In this document: positions 23,691-34,535 of the stretch, in pieces | Layout: each line of letters starts with the position of its first letter | Numbering within the stretch: position 1 is the stretch's first letter | Assembly: GCF_937616625.2 (NCBI RefSeq) | Contig: NC_065572.1 | Coordinates: forward strand, 38,405,653 to 38,469,652 | Length of the DNA stretch: 64,000 nt | Reading direction: 5' to 3' | Origin: Mercurialis annua | Taxonomy: Eukaryota > Streptophyta > Magnoliopsida > Malpighiales > Euphorbiaceae | Notes under the pieces: generated by a model | Seen by the model: only the letters and a program-made list of their open reading frames with translations | Databases searched by the model: none | What the model was told of the DNA's origin: nothing | Position numbers and translations under genes: made by a program

Positions 23691-24864
23691 CCATTTTGTA
23701 TTTATACTTGTATAAACAAATTCCATTAGAAATGATATATATGTTTTATTTGAATTAAGTGCCTCATCAACTAAGTGTTTAATTATTGCATATTGCCCTT
23801 ATCACATTGTGATAGAATCTATTCTTAAGGTGTTGAGAATATGAGTGACAGGTTCTATTATACAAGTGATCTAAATAACCGTTCACGATCAATGGGGTCC
23901 TACGAATAAGGGCATCGCATTATCCCGGAATGATCGTCACCTCTGTTTATTCTCCTGATTCGTAAAGAGTTACTAATTATAGGAAGCAGTGAGTCTCATA
24001 CTACTTGATGGCGATCAGAATAAACATATGGACACTCAAAGGGTTTGAGTGAGTCGAACAAGTGACGCTAGATGACTTATACATGGTATTTCATCAAAGT
24101 CAATTTAATGTCATCTATTTCATATTTGTACATATGTCCTTTGACTTGCGGTGACACTATCTTGTATATAGGTGATTAGAGTTTGATACTCCTTATCCCT
24201 AGATCTTTCATGAGCTAGGATCGCGGGATGTGTTGGCTCTAGTTAGTTGTATATGGAGATATGAGTTTAACCAATAGAGGATTTATCACTCCGGATGAAC
24301 GGAGAAAAGATTCTATGCTATCTCAAATTGTTCTTGATGGATGATAAAACCTGCGCAGGTGTATATGAATTACTTAGAAAGTTGTTTCTAGTGGAAGTCA
24401 TATTTATCAAGAATAAGAACTGAGATGAGGTCATATGATCAAGACAAACAGTGTTTTACTTAACCGTGACACTAGTCGAGATCGGAATCTTAGATGAAGG
24501 GAATTTTGAGTGTACGGTAATTATGAACATTGGTTCATAAAGAATGCATCGAAACATTCATATCTATTTGGGGGTCGTGATATGTTGCTAGACATCACTC
24601 ACGATCTACGAGAATTAATAATTAATGGGATTTAATTATTTAATATAAGAAAGGTATTTCTTATGACTCTCGTTGCCATATATATGTGAACCGAGTTAGT
24701 CACACAAAATAGGGTTTGCCACCGATTGAGTTTACGAGAGATGAATTTCATATAGATATTAGCATACCTCGGAAATCATCTAAGATGAAAAAACAAATAC
24801 AATTAGGGACTAATTTGTAAGAGTTATAAATTAGTAGGCACCTAATACATTTCATCCAAGTTAA

Positions 24865-25165
24865 TATGATGATGTCATGTGATGATGTCACGATAATGTC
24901 ATATGATGATGTCACGATGATGCCATGTGATGATGTCACGATGATGTCACGTGATGATGTCATGTGATGATGTCATGTATGTCTCTGTGTGTGACACCTA
25001 ACATCTGACGTGTCAGAAGGTGGCAACACCTATGCTGTATGTGTGACACCTAGCATCTGATGTGTCAGATGGTGGAAACACCTATGCTTGGTGTGTGACA
25101 CCTAGCATGTGAGGTGTTGAATGGTGGCAACACCTTTGCTTGGTGTGTGACACCTAGCATATGAG
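24865..25165. repeat. U3 tandem repeats of copia 1
   Basis: Short repeats of gatgatgtca type run from 24865 to about 24985; one copy contains the G-box core CACGTG (about 24947). Units of about 52 bp containing gtgtgacacctagcat follow up to about 25165. They lie just upstream of the TATA box. Confidence 0.75.
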
Positions 25166-25194
25166 CTGTTGCATTCTTAAGCAAAGCTCTACCC

Positions 25195-25202
25195 TATAAA
25201 TA
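25195..25202 (+). promoter_or_regulatory. TATA box of copia 1 5' LTR
   Basis: TATAAATA in the context accctataaatagagg is a consensus plant TATA box within the U3/R part of the LTR. The corresponding region is missing from the 3' LTR of this element. Confidence 0.8.
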
Positions 25203-25339
25203 GAGGTTGCCTTTGCTCATTCTACACACACCACACTTAAGAGAGCATATTTGAAGGAGTTCAAGTAGTCGAGGCGAGAGTTTGAGCTTAGGGTTGCTCG
25301 GCAAAAGAAACTCTTGCAGATTACTTCAAGGCGAGGATT

Positions 25340-26920
25340 TGTTGAGTAAAAACCCAACTCGTAATACTCGGTAAATACGAGATCGTACCCACAAGGAGTG
25401 AATTAGGAGCAATTGATGAGAATGAATTTTAGTTATGATTCAATTCGTTTAGCGAAGCACAAATAGTTGAAGTTTCAAGTATCCGATTACTACTTTAGAA
25501 ATAAACTAAACGTGAAATTGCAATTAAGAAGTAAGGAGAATTAAATAACAAGAATCTAATTCAATAAAAGGGGAAAGTCAAGGAGTTAGTAATCCAACCT
25601 AGGTTATGCAATCATGATTGGTCAAAGTGTAAGCTACTAAGGACCGAGCGAGGCCTAAAACGTCATTCCCGCTCTCTCGAGCCTCAAGGAATGCCAAAAA
25701 CGCTATCTAATCAATAAATCACACCAAGCTCACTCTCGTGTTACAAGGCAAACTAAACCATTATCAAACGATTAATCAATCCGCTCCAAGGTCACCTAGG
25801 TTCAAGCCCACTCTCGTGGTGCTCTCAATTCTAGGTTTTCTAACCTAAAAGTCGATCTAATCAACCACCTCTCGGTGTATCAATCAAACTATAATCATTG
25901 ATTAAGGTAGCTAATCCTAATCAAGCAATGAGTAATAGGGAAGAAACATAAGCATACAACACTAAGAACCAACCAATCAATCAAACCCCTAAGTTATCAT
26001 ACTAAACCCCTAACAAGGGAGTTTTAGCTACTCATATTTAGATTAACACAAACAATTAGGGAATAAGAAAAGTAGAACATTAAAGTAAGAAGAATTACCT
26101 TGATTAAATAAGTAGAACAAACAACCATAAAGATAATGAAGATTCACAATAAGTAGCTTGTAATAACAATGAAGATCTTGTTCTCATAAAGCAAATAAAA
26201 CTTGCATTAAGCTCCAACAATGGAGGAAATATAAAAATCTGGAAATTCTATTGAAAAAGAAAAGGACTAAACTTAGGGATTTCTAAAATTGGGAGAGGAT
26301 TTAAAAGTACAATCATAGAATAAAGTCTAGGGAAATCCTCTATACCTAAAATAGAGATAAGACTCCTTATATAGTACTTACAAAAGAAGGAAAAAGACAA
26401 ACATTCATTTACACATGTGTTGGGCCCAAAATAGCAAATTAATAAAGCCTTGTTGCATCTTGAAATAAGATTTCCCCATTCCAGCAAGTCCAAGCTCGAA
26501 TAGAGCTCCTTGGGCTAAATGAGGAGCCCGATTCGAGCTGCCATTTTCTGCTCCGGATCTCGATCTTCAAACCTTCGTAACTCGGTGTAGAAATGTCTGA
26601 TTGAGTTGATTCTTGAACCGTTGGAAAGCTTAGGACGTCTACTTTAACTTTCATGAAGATCACGAGTTCATTTGAGGCTTCTAGCTAGTCCACATTGGTC
26701 AATTACTTCCCAGGGGTCAGCTTTTCAGATTTGCAAATGAGCTTCCGCATCGCTTTTGTCGTCTTTTCCAACTTTTGCACCAAAATGCTTCCGCAATGCT
26801 CCTAAGTACCTGAAATACTAAAACACGTAATAAGGTGTACGAAATACCATAAAACCGTGATAAAACGTTAATAAAGCATGCGGAAATGACACTAAAGATA
26901 GGAGTAAAAGACTCCTATCA
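25340..26920 (+). mobile_element. Solo LTR of a second retrotransposon family, 1581 bp
   Basis: Starts TGTTGAGTAAAAACCC and ends ACTCCTATCA, with terminal TG...CA. It is flanked by perfect 5-bp duplications ggatt (25335-25339 and 26921-26925), and removing it restores copia LTR sequence seen intact at 32417 onward. It is unrelated to the other LTRs in the window. The family is not assigned because no interior is present. Short reading frames at 26248-26663 show no recognisable protein. Orientation is arbitrary, since TG...CA is symmetric and no internal domain is present. Confidence 0.93.
26897..26919. promoter_or_regulatory. Perfect hairpin at the end of the solo LTR
   Basis: Arms GATAGGAGT and ACTCCTATC (9 bp, perfect) around the loop AAAAG. 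It ends one base before the LTR terminus. A terminal stem-loop in this place could act in RNA processing or be a terminal motif of the family; its function is not known. Confidence 0.65.
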
Positions 26921-27164
26921 GGATTCAATCGGACGCATACTCGTGTGGACGAGCTTTAGGTCGCCGTACTATCGGGACTACAAGAATCGTTGGAGAATCG
27001 ACATAGGTATTCTTCGTACGGTTTCTAGATGCGTGCTTTAATTACTAGATGATACGACGATCCATTTGTTATTGATATGATCAATTTCTAGATCCGAATT
27101 GTTGGAATTCCAATTTTGAATTGAAATATACGATTCGGACCCTCACGTCCCGCTGCACCAACAG

Positions 27165-27176
27165 TGGTATCAGAGC
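27165..27176 (+). promoter_or_regulatory. Primer binding site of copia 1
   Basis: TGGTATCAGAGC, one base after the LTR end. Initiator Met tRNA type. Confidence 0.93.
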
Positions 27177-28503
27177 AAAGGATAATGTGCATGGAGATGC
27201 AACACATGGAGATGTGTCGATTATCCGATTCTAGGGAACTCTCACTCATGATCGTGTGACGAAGTGAGGCTCTCCACCCTAGAGCGTATGTGATGCGTGC
27301 TTTGGTAGGTACATATGGATGTCACCCTATGAGATAGGATCGAGTCCATATTGGTACACAACCTCACTATTGGCTGGTAACCAATAGTGGTATCGGAGCC
27401 ACCGTATCAGCAAGTATTAAAGCTTTACGATTGAATGAATGTATTAATAATCATGGACTTAGGAATTATTAATTGGCATGTAATTTATAATTCCGAGGGC
27501 TTAGGTCTTGTTTGCAAAAACGAGCAAACGGTATTGTGACATTAATTACATTTGATTAAATTCTGTCTAGGAGATTGGTACTTAAGTGGTTCGCTCGTGA
27601 CTCTCCAATCTATCCTGGGAATTTTTCTAATGTGATTATTTAACACAATGCATGACTCGCTTGTGCATTATATTGTCATCAACAAAACATGTGGAACAAG
27701 TAATAGTTTGCTCATTCTTTTGTGGCTAAAGAATGAGACCTAGGAAGTCCATGATCATACATGTGTGATTGCATGATTCATTTTAGCTTTAATATGTATG
27801 AGATGCATGCTAACATGTGTTGTGTGTTTAGTGAGATCGGAATAACTGAAAACCCTAAGAAATCTTCCTAAAAGTTAAAAGATTAAGTTTATATTGATTA
27901 ATCATTAAATTGATTTATCAATGGCTCTCCATTGGAGCAATAAACTAACATGCTGTGAGTTATCATCTTGTCGGCTATGGATACATAGGGGTGAGATAAT
28001 ATCGTCAAGAGGCTGTTGTTGAGTTTATTGTTAAACATGAGATGTTACGGGTGTATCGATATAATACACGGCAATAACGGCAATTAGGCGTACCTGAGTC
28101 GTGTATTATTCAAATTGATACATCTTAGTTGATGCAATGGGTTAAACTTAACTAATGCTGAAACCCAATAACGACAATGGGTATCTGAGGGTCAATACAT
28201 TAGGAGCTGGAAATGATTGAACCTCATATGAGATATGATGAACAAGTGTTGTTCACTTTTAGTACATTGTGATCCCAATAACGGCAATTAGGCGTACCTG
28301 AGGGAAAGAACAATGACTATAAGAATTCAATCACCCGCTTGAAATCTTTTCCAACAAAGATTTACGTTTCCTATTTTAGAAGTGTAGGATTCGAAAAAGA
28401 TAGTGGGAGGCCATTTTGATAAAGACCAAATCATCATGGTTTAAATATACAAGACAATAATACTAATTAGAGATCTTTGCTATCTATAGGTTGATAAGAT
28501 AAG
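27177..28503 (+). other. Untranslated leader of copia 1
   Basis: There is no coding sequence between primer site and gag. It contains a second primer-site-like TGGTATCGGAGC (27388-27399). It also has a 27-bp repeat (starting caataacggcaattaggcg) at 28072-28098 and 28276-28302, with a diverged middle copy at 28166-28189. Such leaders normally carry packaging and dimerisation signals; the role of these repeats is unknown. Confidence 0.7.
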
Positions 28504-29709
28504 ATGAAATCGAATCCGTTAAGTAGCATTCTCGACAATAATCGCTTAGTGGGTCCTAACTTTGTTGATTGGTTAAGAAATCTCAAAATAGTTCTTGCAA
28601 GTGAACACATAGCATATGTTCTTGAGACAAATGTTCCGGGACCATTGCCGATTGAGGCACCTCCCGAGAAACATGAGGCATTGCGCAAGTGGAAGTTAGA
28701 TGACGAACAAGCCAAGTGCCATATGTTGGCATCTATGAATAACGAGTTGCAAAAGCAACATGAGAAATATCCAGGAGCTCGCGAAATATTGTTTCACTTA
28801 CAAGAGTTGTATGGTGAATCAAGTCGTTTTACTAGATATGAGATATCTAAGCAATTATTTCGGGCGAAGCATTCCGAGGGAAAGGGTGTTGGAGAACATG
28901 TGAACATGATGATTTGATGTATCGAACGGCTAGAGGGTCTAGACTTCATCATGGACTTCAATCTCCAAACGGATATGATCCTTCAATCCCTTCCGGAATC
29001 GTATGGTAGTTTCATCACGAATTACTATATGAATCGGATAGAATGTACACTTGCTGAGTTATCAAATATGTTGATAACTGCTGATAAGAATAATGTTAAG
29101 GGAAAGGAAGTTTCTCTTGTGGTTGCTTCTTCTAGTAAGACTAAGAAGAAGAAAACTAAGAAGAATGTTTTGAAGGCCCAAAAGGCCATTGCAAAAAAGA
29201 AGGGCACCTCGGAGAACAAAGGAAAGTGTTTCTTTTGTGAAGGCGAGGGACATTGGAAACGAAATTGCCCCATGTATTTGAAATCCAAGGGCAAGAACAA
29301 GAAGAATGAAAATCCCGGTATGGGTGTGTTAATTTCTTATTATTTCAATTCCAATAACGATAGCTCGTCCAAAGCTTGGGTATTAGATACCGGAGCTAGT
29401 TCTCACATTTGTTCATCCTTACAGGATCTAGCAAATGAGAGGAAGTTGGACAAGGACGAAGTGATCTTGAAGCTTGGAAATAACGCAAGCGTTGCGGCTA
29501 AAGCTATAGGATCATCTTCTATTTTGTTGTATAAACATGTTTTGTATTTGAACAATGTTTTGTACTTACCAAACGCTTATAGAAATATCATGTCTATTTC
29601 TTGTATGTCAAGATTAGGATATGATTTCCTATTTACAAAGGATGTTTGTAAAATTATCTATAATAATGAAATCGTTGGTTATGGTTATGTACAAATCTTT
29701 CTTGCATAA
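28504..29709 (+). pseudogene. gag-pro: Copia 1 gag and protease
   Basis: Start codon at 28504, followed by a typical plant copia gag N-terminus (NRLVGPNFVDWLRNLKIVLA). A single in-frame TGA at 28915-28917 splits the frame; the same frame continues with CIERLEGLDFIMDFNLQTDM. A lysine-rich linker leads to a CCHC zinc knuckle, CFFCEGEGHWKRNC (29227-29268). It is followed by the aspartic protease, whose catalytic motif DTG is at 29386-29394 (AWVLDTGASSHIC). The frame ends at 29707-29709, earlier than the normal junction with integrase. Gag would build the particle and protease would process the polyprotein. One point stop and the lost continuation make it defective. Confidence 0.9.
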
Positions 29710-29711
29710 AT

Positions 29712-30755
29712 GAAGTTGTTCGCAATACAAATAATGTTTTAAAAATTAATACCGTCAGTGATCAAACCTCGAAACAACTTTGGCACTTACGATTAGGACA
29801 TATTGCGGAAGATCGACTTAACAAGTTGGATAAGATGGGAATCTTGAATTATCTTGATTCCGCATCAATTTCAACTTGTTAGTCATATGGTCCATTTAAA
29901 GAAATGGCACGAGGTGGTTATTTATACTTCATTACCTTCACCGATGATTTATCACGGTATGGGTATGTTGTTCTTATGAAGAACAAGAGTGAAGCTTTTG
30001 AAAAATTTAAAGACTTCAAAAATGAAGTAGAAAACCAAATTGGAAAAAGTATTAAAATTCTTCGATCTGATCGAGGAGGTGAATACTTGAGTACGAGATT
30101 TGGTACATTCTTAAAAGAATGCGGTATTATTTCCCAACTGACTCCTCCAGGAACACCACAGTTGAATGGTGTATCGGAACAGAGGAATCGTACATTGTTA
30201 GACATGGTACGATCAATGATGAGCTATACTGATTTACCCATTTCATTATGGGGTCATGCACTTCTTAGTGCAAATTATATTCTAAATCGAGTACCAACTA
30301 AATCCGCTCCGAGAATACCTTATGCGATATGGTATGGTAAGGAACCAAGTCTTAAGCATATTAAGATTTGGGGATGTTCGGCATATATCAAAAAATTGAT
30401 AATCGACAAGTTGGAATCAAGATCAATCATGGGAAGATTCGTTGGTTATCCTAAAGACAGTTAAGGATATTATTTCTATATTCCATCCGAACAAACAATT
30501 GTTGTTAGTCGGGATGCAGTGTTTCTTAAAAAACAATTTATTCAAGAAGGGGGCAAAGGAAGAAATATAGAATTAGATGAGGAGTCGTCTAAAGACCAAC
30601 AAAATGATACAATGGAGATTGATCAAACCCATAGTGAACCAGAATTAGTAAAATCTACAGAAACACCTCGAAGATCAAGTAGAGTATCTCATCAACCAGA
30701 AAGATATGGTTTTTCTTCACGATATACAAAAGTTGTTTATTCATGGAGAAAATGA
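29712..30755 (+). pseudogene. int: Copia 1 integrase (deleted, stops)
   Basis: This is in a different frame from gag/protease. The pre-integrase motif LWHLRLGHI is at about 29777. A TAG at about 29880 follows ISTC. Then a deletion removes the second Cys pair region and the segment bearing the first catalytic Asp: the text passes straight to MARGGYLYFITFTDDLSRYG. The second Asp (RSDRGGEY, about 30069) and the Glu (NGVSEQRNR, about 30177), 35 residues apart, remain. A TAA at about 30462 interrupts PKDS*GYYFYIP, after which the linker to RT continues. Missing one catalytic residue, it could not integrate DNA. Confidence 0.88.
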
Positions 30756-32181
30756 TCAAATTGTTGATCACTCTACTTATGAGGAAGCTATATGTGATAT
30801 AGATTCTTCAAGATGGCTTGAAGCTATGAAATCCAAAATGGATTCCATGTACAGTAACCAAGTTTGGGAGCTAGTCGATCCACCCGATGGTATTATACCA
30901 ATAGGGAACAAATGGATCTTCAAGCGTAAAATTGGTGCTGATGGAAAAATTGAGACTTCTAAAGCTAGGCTTGTTGCGAAAGGGTTTCGCCAAAGGCAAG
31001 GAGTCGATTATGAAGAGACTTTCTCGCCTGTAGCCATGCTTAAGTCCATCCGGATTCTTCTTGCCATAGCTGCATATTTAGATTATGAGGTTTGGCAAAT
31101 GGATGTCAAGACCGCATTCCTTAATGGATATATTGAGGAGGAAATCTATATGGAACAACCTAAGGGTTTTGAATCCGAAGAAGTTTCTAAGGTGTGTAAG
31201 CTTAAACGATCCATATAAGGATTGAAGCAAGCTTCGAGAAGTTGGAATCGTTGTTTTGATGAAGCCATAAAGAGTTACGAGTTTATCAAAAACGAAGATG
31301 AACCATGTGTTTATAAGAAGGTTAGTGGGAGCGCAATAACGTTCCTAGTCTTGTACGTAGATGATATTTTACTAATAGGAAATGATGTCGGTATGTTAAC
31401 CTCTGTAAAGCTTTGGTTATCGAAAACTTTCTCCATGAAAGACCTTAGAGAAGCAATTTACATTCTCGGTATTAGACTCTATAGAGATAGATCTAAGAGA
31501 ATAATAGGTCTCTCCCAAAGGCTCTACTTAGAAAAGATATTGAAGAAGTTCAATATGGAAAATTCTAAGAGAGGACTGATTCCCGTTAGGCATAGAATTC
31601 ACCTTTCAAAGGATATGTCTCCAAAGACATCTGAGGAAAGAGATGAAATGGCAAAGATACCATATGCTTTGGCAATTGGTAGTCTTATGTATGCTATGTT
31701 GTGTACTAGGCCAGATATTGCCTATGCGGTTAGTTTGACTAGCCGATATCAATCCAATCCAGGTTTAGAACACTGGATGACAGTTAAGAATATCTTTAAG
31801 TACTTGAGAAGAACTAAAGATATGATCTTAACATATGGAGGAGGTGATCTACAAATAGACGGTTTTGCATATTCTGATTTTCAATCAGATATAGACGATC
31901 GTAAGTCTATATCCGGATTCGTATTCACATGTAATGGAGGAGTAGTGAGTTGGAAGAGTTCCAAACAAGAAACCACTGCGGATTCCACAACAGAAGCCAA
32001 GTATATTGCGGCATCAGATGCTGCAAAGGAAGCTGTTTGGATTAAGAAGTTCGTTTTTGAACTTGGTGTGGTTCCTACCATTGAGTCGGCGGTTCCTCTT
32101 TTCTGCGACAACAATGGTGTTATAGCCCAGGCAAAGGAACCCCGGTCTCACCAGAAATCCAAACACATAGAAAGACGCTAG
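30735..32181 (+). pseudogene. rt-rh: Copia 1 reverse transcriptase and RNase H
   Basis: A frameshift near 30735-30750 separates it from the integrase linker. RT begins with WLEAMKSKMDSMYSNQVWEL and continues through WIFKRKIGADGKIETSKARL. A TAA at 31216-31218 replaces the Tyr of the usual SIYGLKQASR motif. The catalytic YVDD is at 31354-31365. The RNase H part holds ADSTTEAKYIAASDAAKEA and FCDNNGVIAQAKEPRSHQKS. The frame stops at 32179-32181, right after SKHIERR. The usual C-terminal tail is absent, and the polypurine tract begins only four bases later, indicating a deletion. Confidence 0.9.
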
Positions 32182-32184
32182 TGC

Positions 32185-32195
32185 AAGTGGGAGAT
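32185..32195 (+). promoter_or_regulatory. Polypurine tract of copia 1
   Basis: AAGTGGGAGAT immediately precedes the 3' LTR start TGTTAGTAG. It is the site for plus-strand priming, and the same motif (inverted) is at 36994-37004 in copia 2. Confidence 0.88.
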
Positions 32196-32663
32196 TGTTA
32201 GTAGTATGTGCCCTAGGGCCATTTGGTATTTATACTTGTATAAAAAAATGCCATTTGCAATGATATATATGTTTTATTTATACTTGTTTAATTATTACAT
32301 ATTGTAGAAAATGCCATTGGAGAAAGTTTTTCATACATCCCAGCAAAGACGTAATCGAGGCGAGAGTTTGAGCTTAGGGTTGCTCGGCAAGAGAAACTCT
32401 TGTAGATTACTTCAAGGCGAGGATTCAATCGGACGCATACTCGTGTGGACGAGCTTTAGGTCGCCGTACTATCGGGACTACAACAATTGTTGGAGAATCG
32501 ACATTGGTATTCTTCTTACGGTTTCTAGATGCGTGCTTTAATTACTAGATGATACGACGATCCATTTGTTATTGATATGATCAATTTCTAGATCCGAACT
32601 GTTGGAATTCCAAATTTGAATTGAAATATACGATTTGGACCCTCACGTCCCGCTGCACCAACA
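32196..32663 (+). mobile_element. 3' LTR of copia 1, internally deleted
   Basis: Only 468 bp. It starts TGTTAGTAGTATG and ends GCTGCACCAACA. Compared with the 5' LTR, about 1.4-1.5 kb is missing between the matches at about 32308 and 32335. This removes the U3 repeats and the TATA box. The join carries extra bases (tagaaaatgccattggaga), similar to nearby sequence, suggesting end-joining with filler. The reading frames at 32311-32541 and 32790-33086 are not genes. Confidence 0.88.
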
Positions 32664-33103
32664 AAAGGTACAATCCTGATCTCTTTTGTAGATGCAATGG
32701 TTTTATTTGATGCGGGTGCAACTCACTCTCTTGTTTCTTCGAGTTTTGCTGCTAAGTTGAGTGTGACACCATTTAGGTTGTTAGAACCATTATATGTATC
32801 TACGCCTTTGTCTGACTATGTTGTGGTGGATGTGGTTTATCTGTTTTTTTTCTGTGGTTATAAATGGTAGCGATCTTAGTGCTGATTTAATTGTATATGA
32901 TGTGTTATCTTTTGATGTTATCTTGGGGATGGATTGGCTTTCACGCCATTTTGCTTCGATCGACTGTCGAGGGAAGTCGGTGGTGTTTGGGATTCCAGGT
33001 GATACGCCATTTTCTTTCCAAGGGGAGAAGGCGTAAGCACCTAAGAATCTCATTTCGGCGATCAAGGCCAAACGTATGATGGGCAAGGGTTGCCAAGGTT
33101 GCC
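32664..33103 (+). pseudogene. pro: Gypsy element A protease remnant
   Basis: Continuation of the gypsy A polyprotein after the copia insertion. GTILISFVDAMVLFDAGATH carries the aspartic protease motif D-A-G-A (about 32711-32722). A frame disruption near 32850 follows, then DVILGMDWLSRHFASIDCRG, the usual C-terminal region of gypsy protease. The reading ends at a stop near 33034 and then AIKAKRMMGKG. At about 33104 the sequence switches abruptly to LTR sequence equivalent to about 20310, so RT, RNase H and integrase are deleted. Confidence 0.88.
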
Positions 33104-33944
33104 AAGATTACTAAGGGCTGGAAATTGTTTAAGAATGTAAAGATGTTAGCTTTATATTAGGTGATGGATAAACATTGGTTTAGGGCATGTAAGGTGTTAT
33201 ATTGTTGTGTAATGTTTCAGCTAAGTTATTTAGTTTCAAGTTGATACTTGAAAGATGTTGGAATCCTATTAAATCTATTCAAGGTGAAATATAAAGTGTA
33301 CTTTGTGTGTTACTTGCCAAGGGTTGGCAAGCCTATTTGGCTTCATTGCTTTCTATGTCTTTACCATTATGTAAGTGAAGGTATGAGTTCTTATTTAAAA
33401 GTTGTTTCATTTAAAGGATTGATTTAAGACTTTGGTTTTCACTTTCGATTTTGGTTGGCTCAAGTTAGACGTGTGTCGCCCGGCATGTTGTGTTGAGCTA
33501 AACTGCAGTTAAGACAAACACACTACTTTGGGAAATCTATTTATTTTAAATAAAGTATTTAAGATGTGAAAGGACTTTGGTTTTGTTTTAAAGATAAGAA
33601 CTCACCTAAACTTAATTTGTCTAACTTGTTATTTGATTTGTATGGAATACTTTGATTACCTTGGTTGTACTTTGGTTGTGTTTTGAGATACTAGTCCTAT
33701 GTGGTGTCTAATATTCTTAGAATTAGGGTTTGTTCGGATTTTAAGGTATATAATGTTTTAGACCCGTCGAATGCTCGTGCTTCGGAGTCTAGGCATGGTT
33801 AGCTGTTTTCCAAGATTCATGTGGATAAGCAAGCAGTGAGTTTATAGTGTTATTTACCGCTTTATAAAGTGCCGCACATTATTTTAATATATCAAATGTT
33901 TATGAACTGTTTTAAGGATTATGGATCTGGATTTAAACGAGCTA

Positions 33945-33964
33945 CTTGATAGACTTGTATCGAG
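33945..33964. promoter_or_regulatory. Conserved LTR hairpin, one-base variant
   Basis: CTTGATA and TATCGAG around the loop GACTTG. The changed base still allows a G-U pair in RNA. Equivalent to 21150-21169. Confidence 0.6.
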
Positions 33965-34165
33965 ACTGCGTGCACCGGTAAGTACTTTGGGATTGGCTGA
34001 CCAATGTCTGGCCTACTTTGAGATTCGATGAGGATTTGTTCCCATCTACTTTGGATAATACTTTGGGTTATATACTTTGAGATTTCATTTCAATACTGTT
34101 TTCCATAATCGGATATATTAGTATAAAAGGATTTGTTTTAAGGGTTTTAAACTTAATAAATGTAA

Positions 34166-34535
34166 GGGTTAATTTCTAAAAAAATCACGAACTTTACATG
34201 AAGTTTCATTTTAATCATGAACTTTAAAATTTGTCATTTAAAGGCACAAACTTTCATTTTGTTTCAAATCTATCGCCAAAGTAAAATCCGATGTATTTTT
34301 TCGAACCAAAAATTCCTAATCCTATATACTATAACTAAAAGATAATAAGATTTAATGTCGATTTATAATTTTGGTCTTTCATTAATGATTTATTGAAGAA
34401 TTTAGTCAACAAAAATACACTGAAATGATAGATTTGAAACAAAATGAAAGTTCGTGCCTTTAAATGGCAACTTTTAAAGGTCATGATTAAAATGAAACTT
34501 CGTGTAAAGTTCGTGATTTTTTTAGGAATTAACCC
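34166..34535. mobile_element. 370-bp MITE, Mutator type
   Basis: Ends GGGTTAATTTCT and its inverse AGGAATTAACCC, with long inverted repeats of about 100 bp or more (for example tcacgaactttacatgaag matched by cttcgtgtaaagttcgtga). It is flanked by perfect 9-bp duplications taaatgtaa (34157-34165 and 34536-34544). The undisturbed target is seen at about 21358 in the 5' LTR. A 9-bp duplication and GGG termini fit a non-autonomous Mutator-like element. It contains no coding capacity. Confidence 0.92.

Larger units (their letters stand above)
23690..27163 (+). mobile_element. 5' LTR of copia 1 (interrupted)
   Basis: Ends GCTGCACCAACA just before the primer site. The LTR proper is 23690-25339 plus 26921-27163, because an unrelated solo LTR sits at 25340-26920. 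It includes inverted counterparts of the U3 repeats seen at the window start (24865-25165) and a clear TATA box. Its sequence runs antiparallel to the LTRs at 1-1467 and 35024-36993. Confidence 0.9.
23690..32663 (+). mobile_element. Copia element 1, inserted in gypsy A
   Basis: Ty1/copia retrotransposon in domain order gag, protease, integrase, RT, RNase H. The 5' LTR is about 23690-27163 and the 3' LTR is 32196-32663. It interrupts gypsy A between gag and protease. The 5' LTR lacks roughly its first 20 bases (the 3' LTR begins TGTTAGTAGTATGTGCCC; the 5' copy is recognisable only from about GGGCCATTTTG), and some residues of the host element are missing at that edge. No target duplication can therefore be read. 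The coding region has several stops and frameshifts, so the copy is dead. Confidence 0.93.

Noticed and set aside
28467..30205. Minus-strand frames across copia gag and integrase
   Set aside because: Shadows of the sense coding region with zinc knuckle, DTG and integrase motifs.
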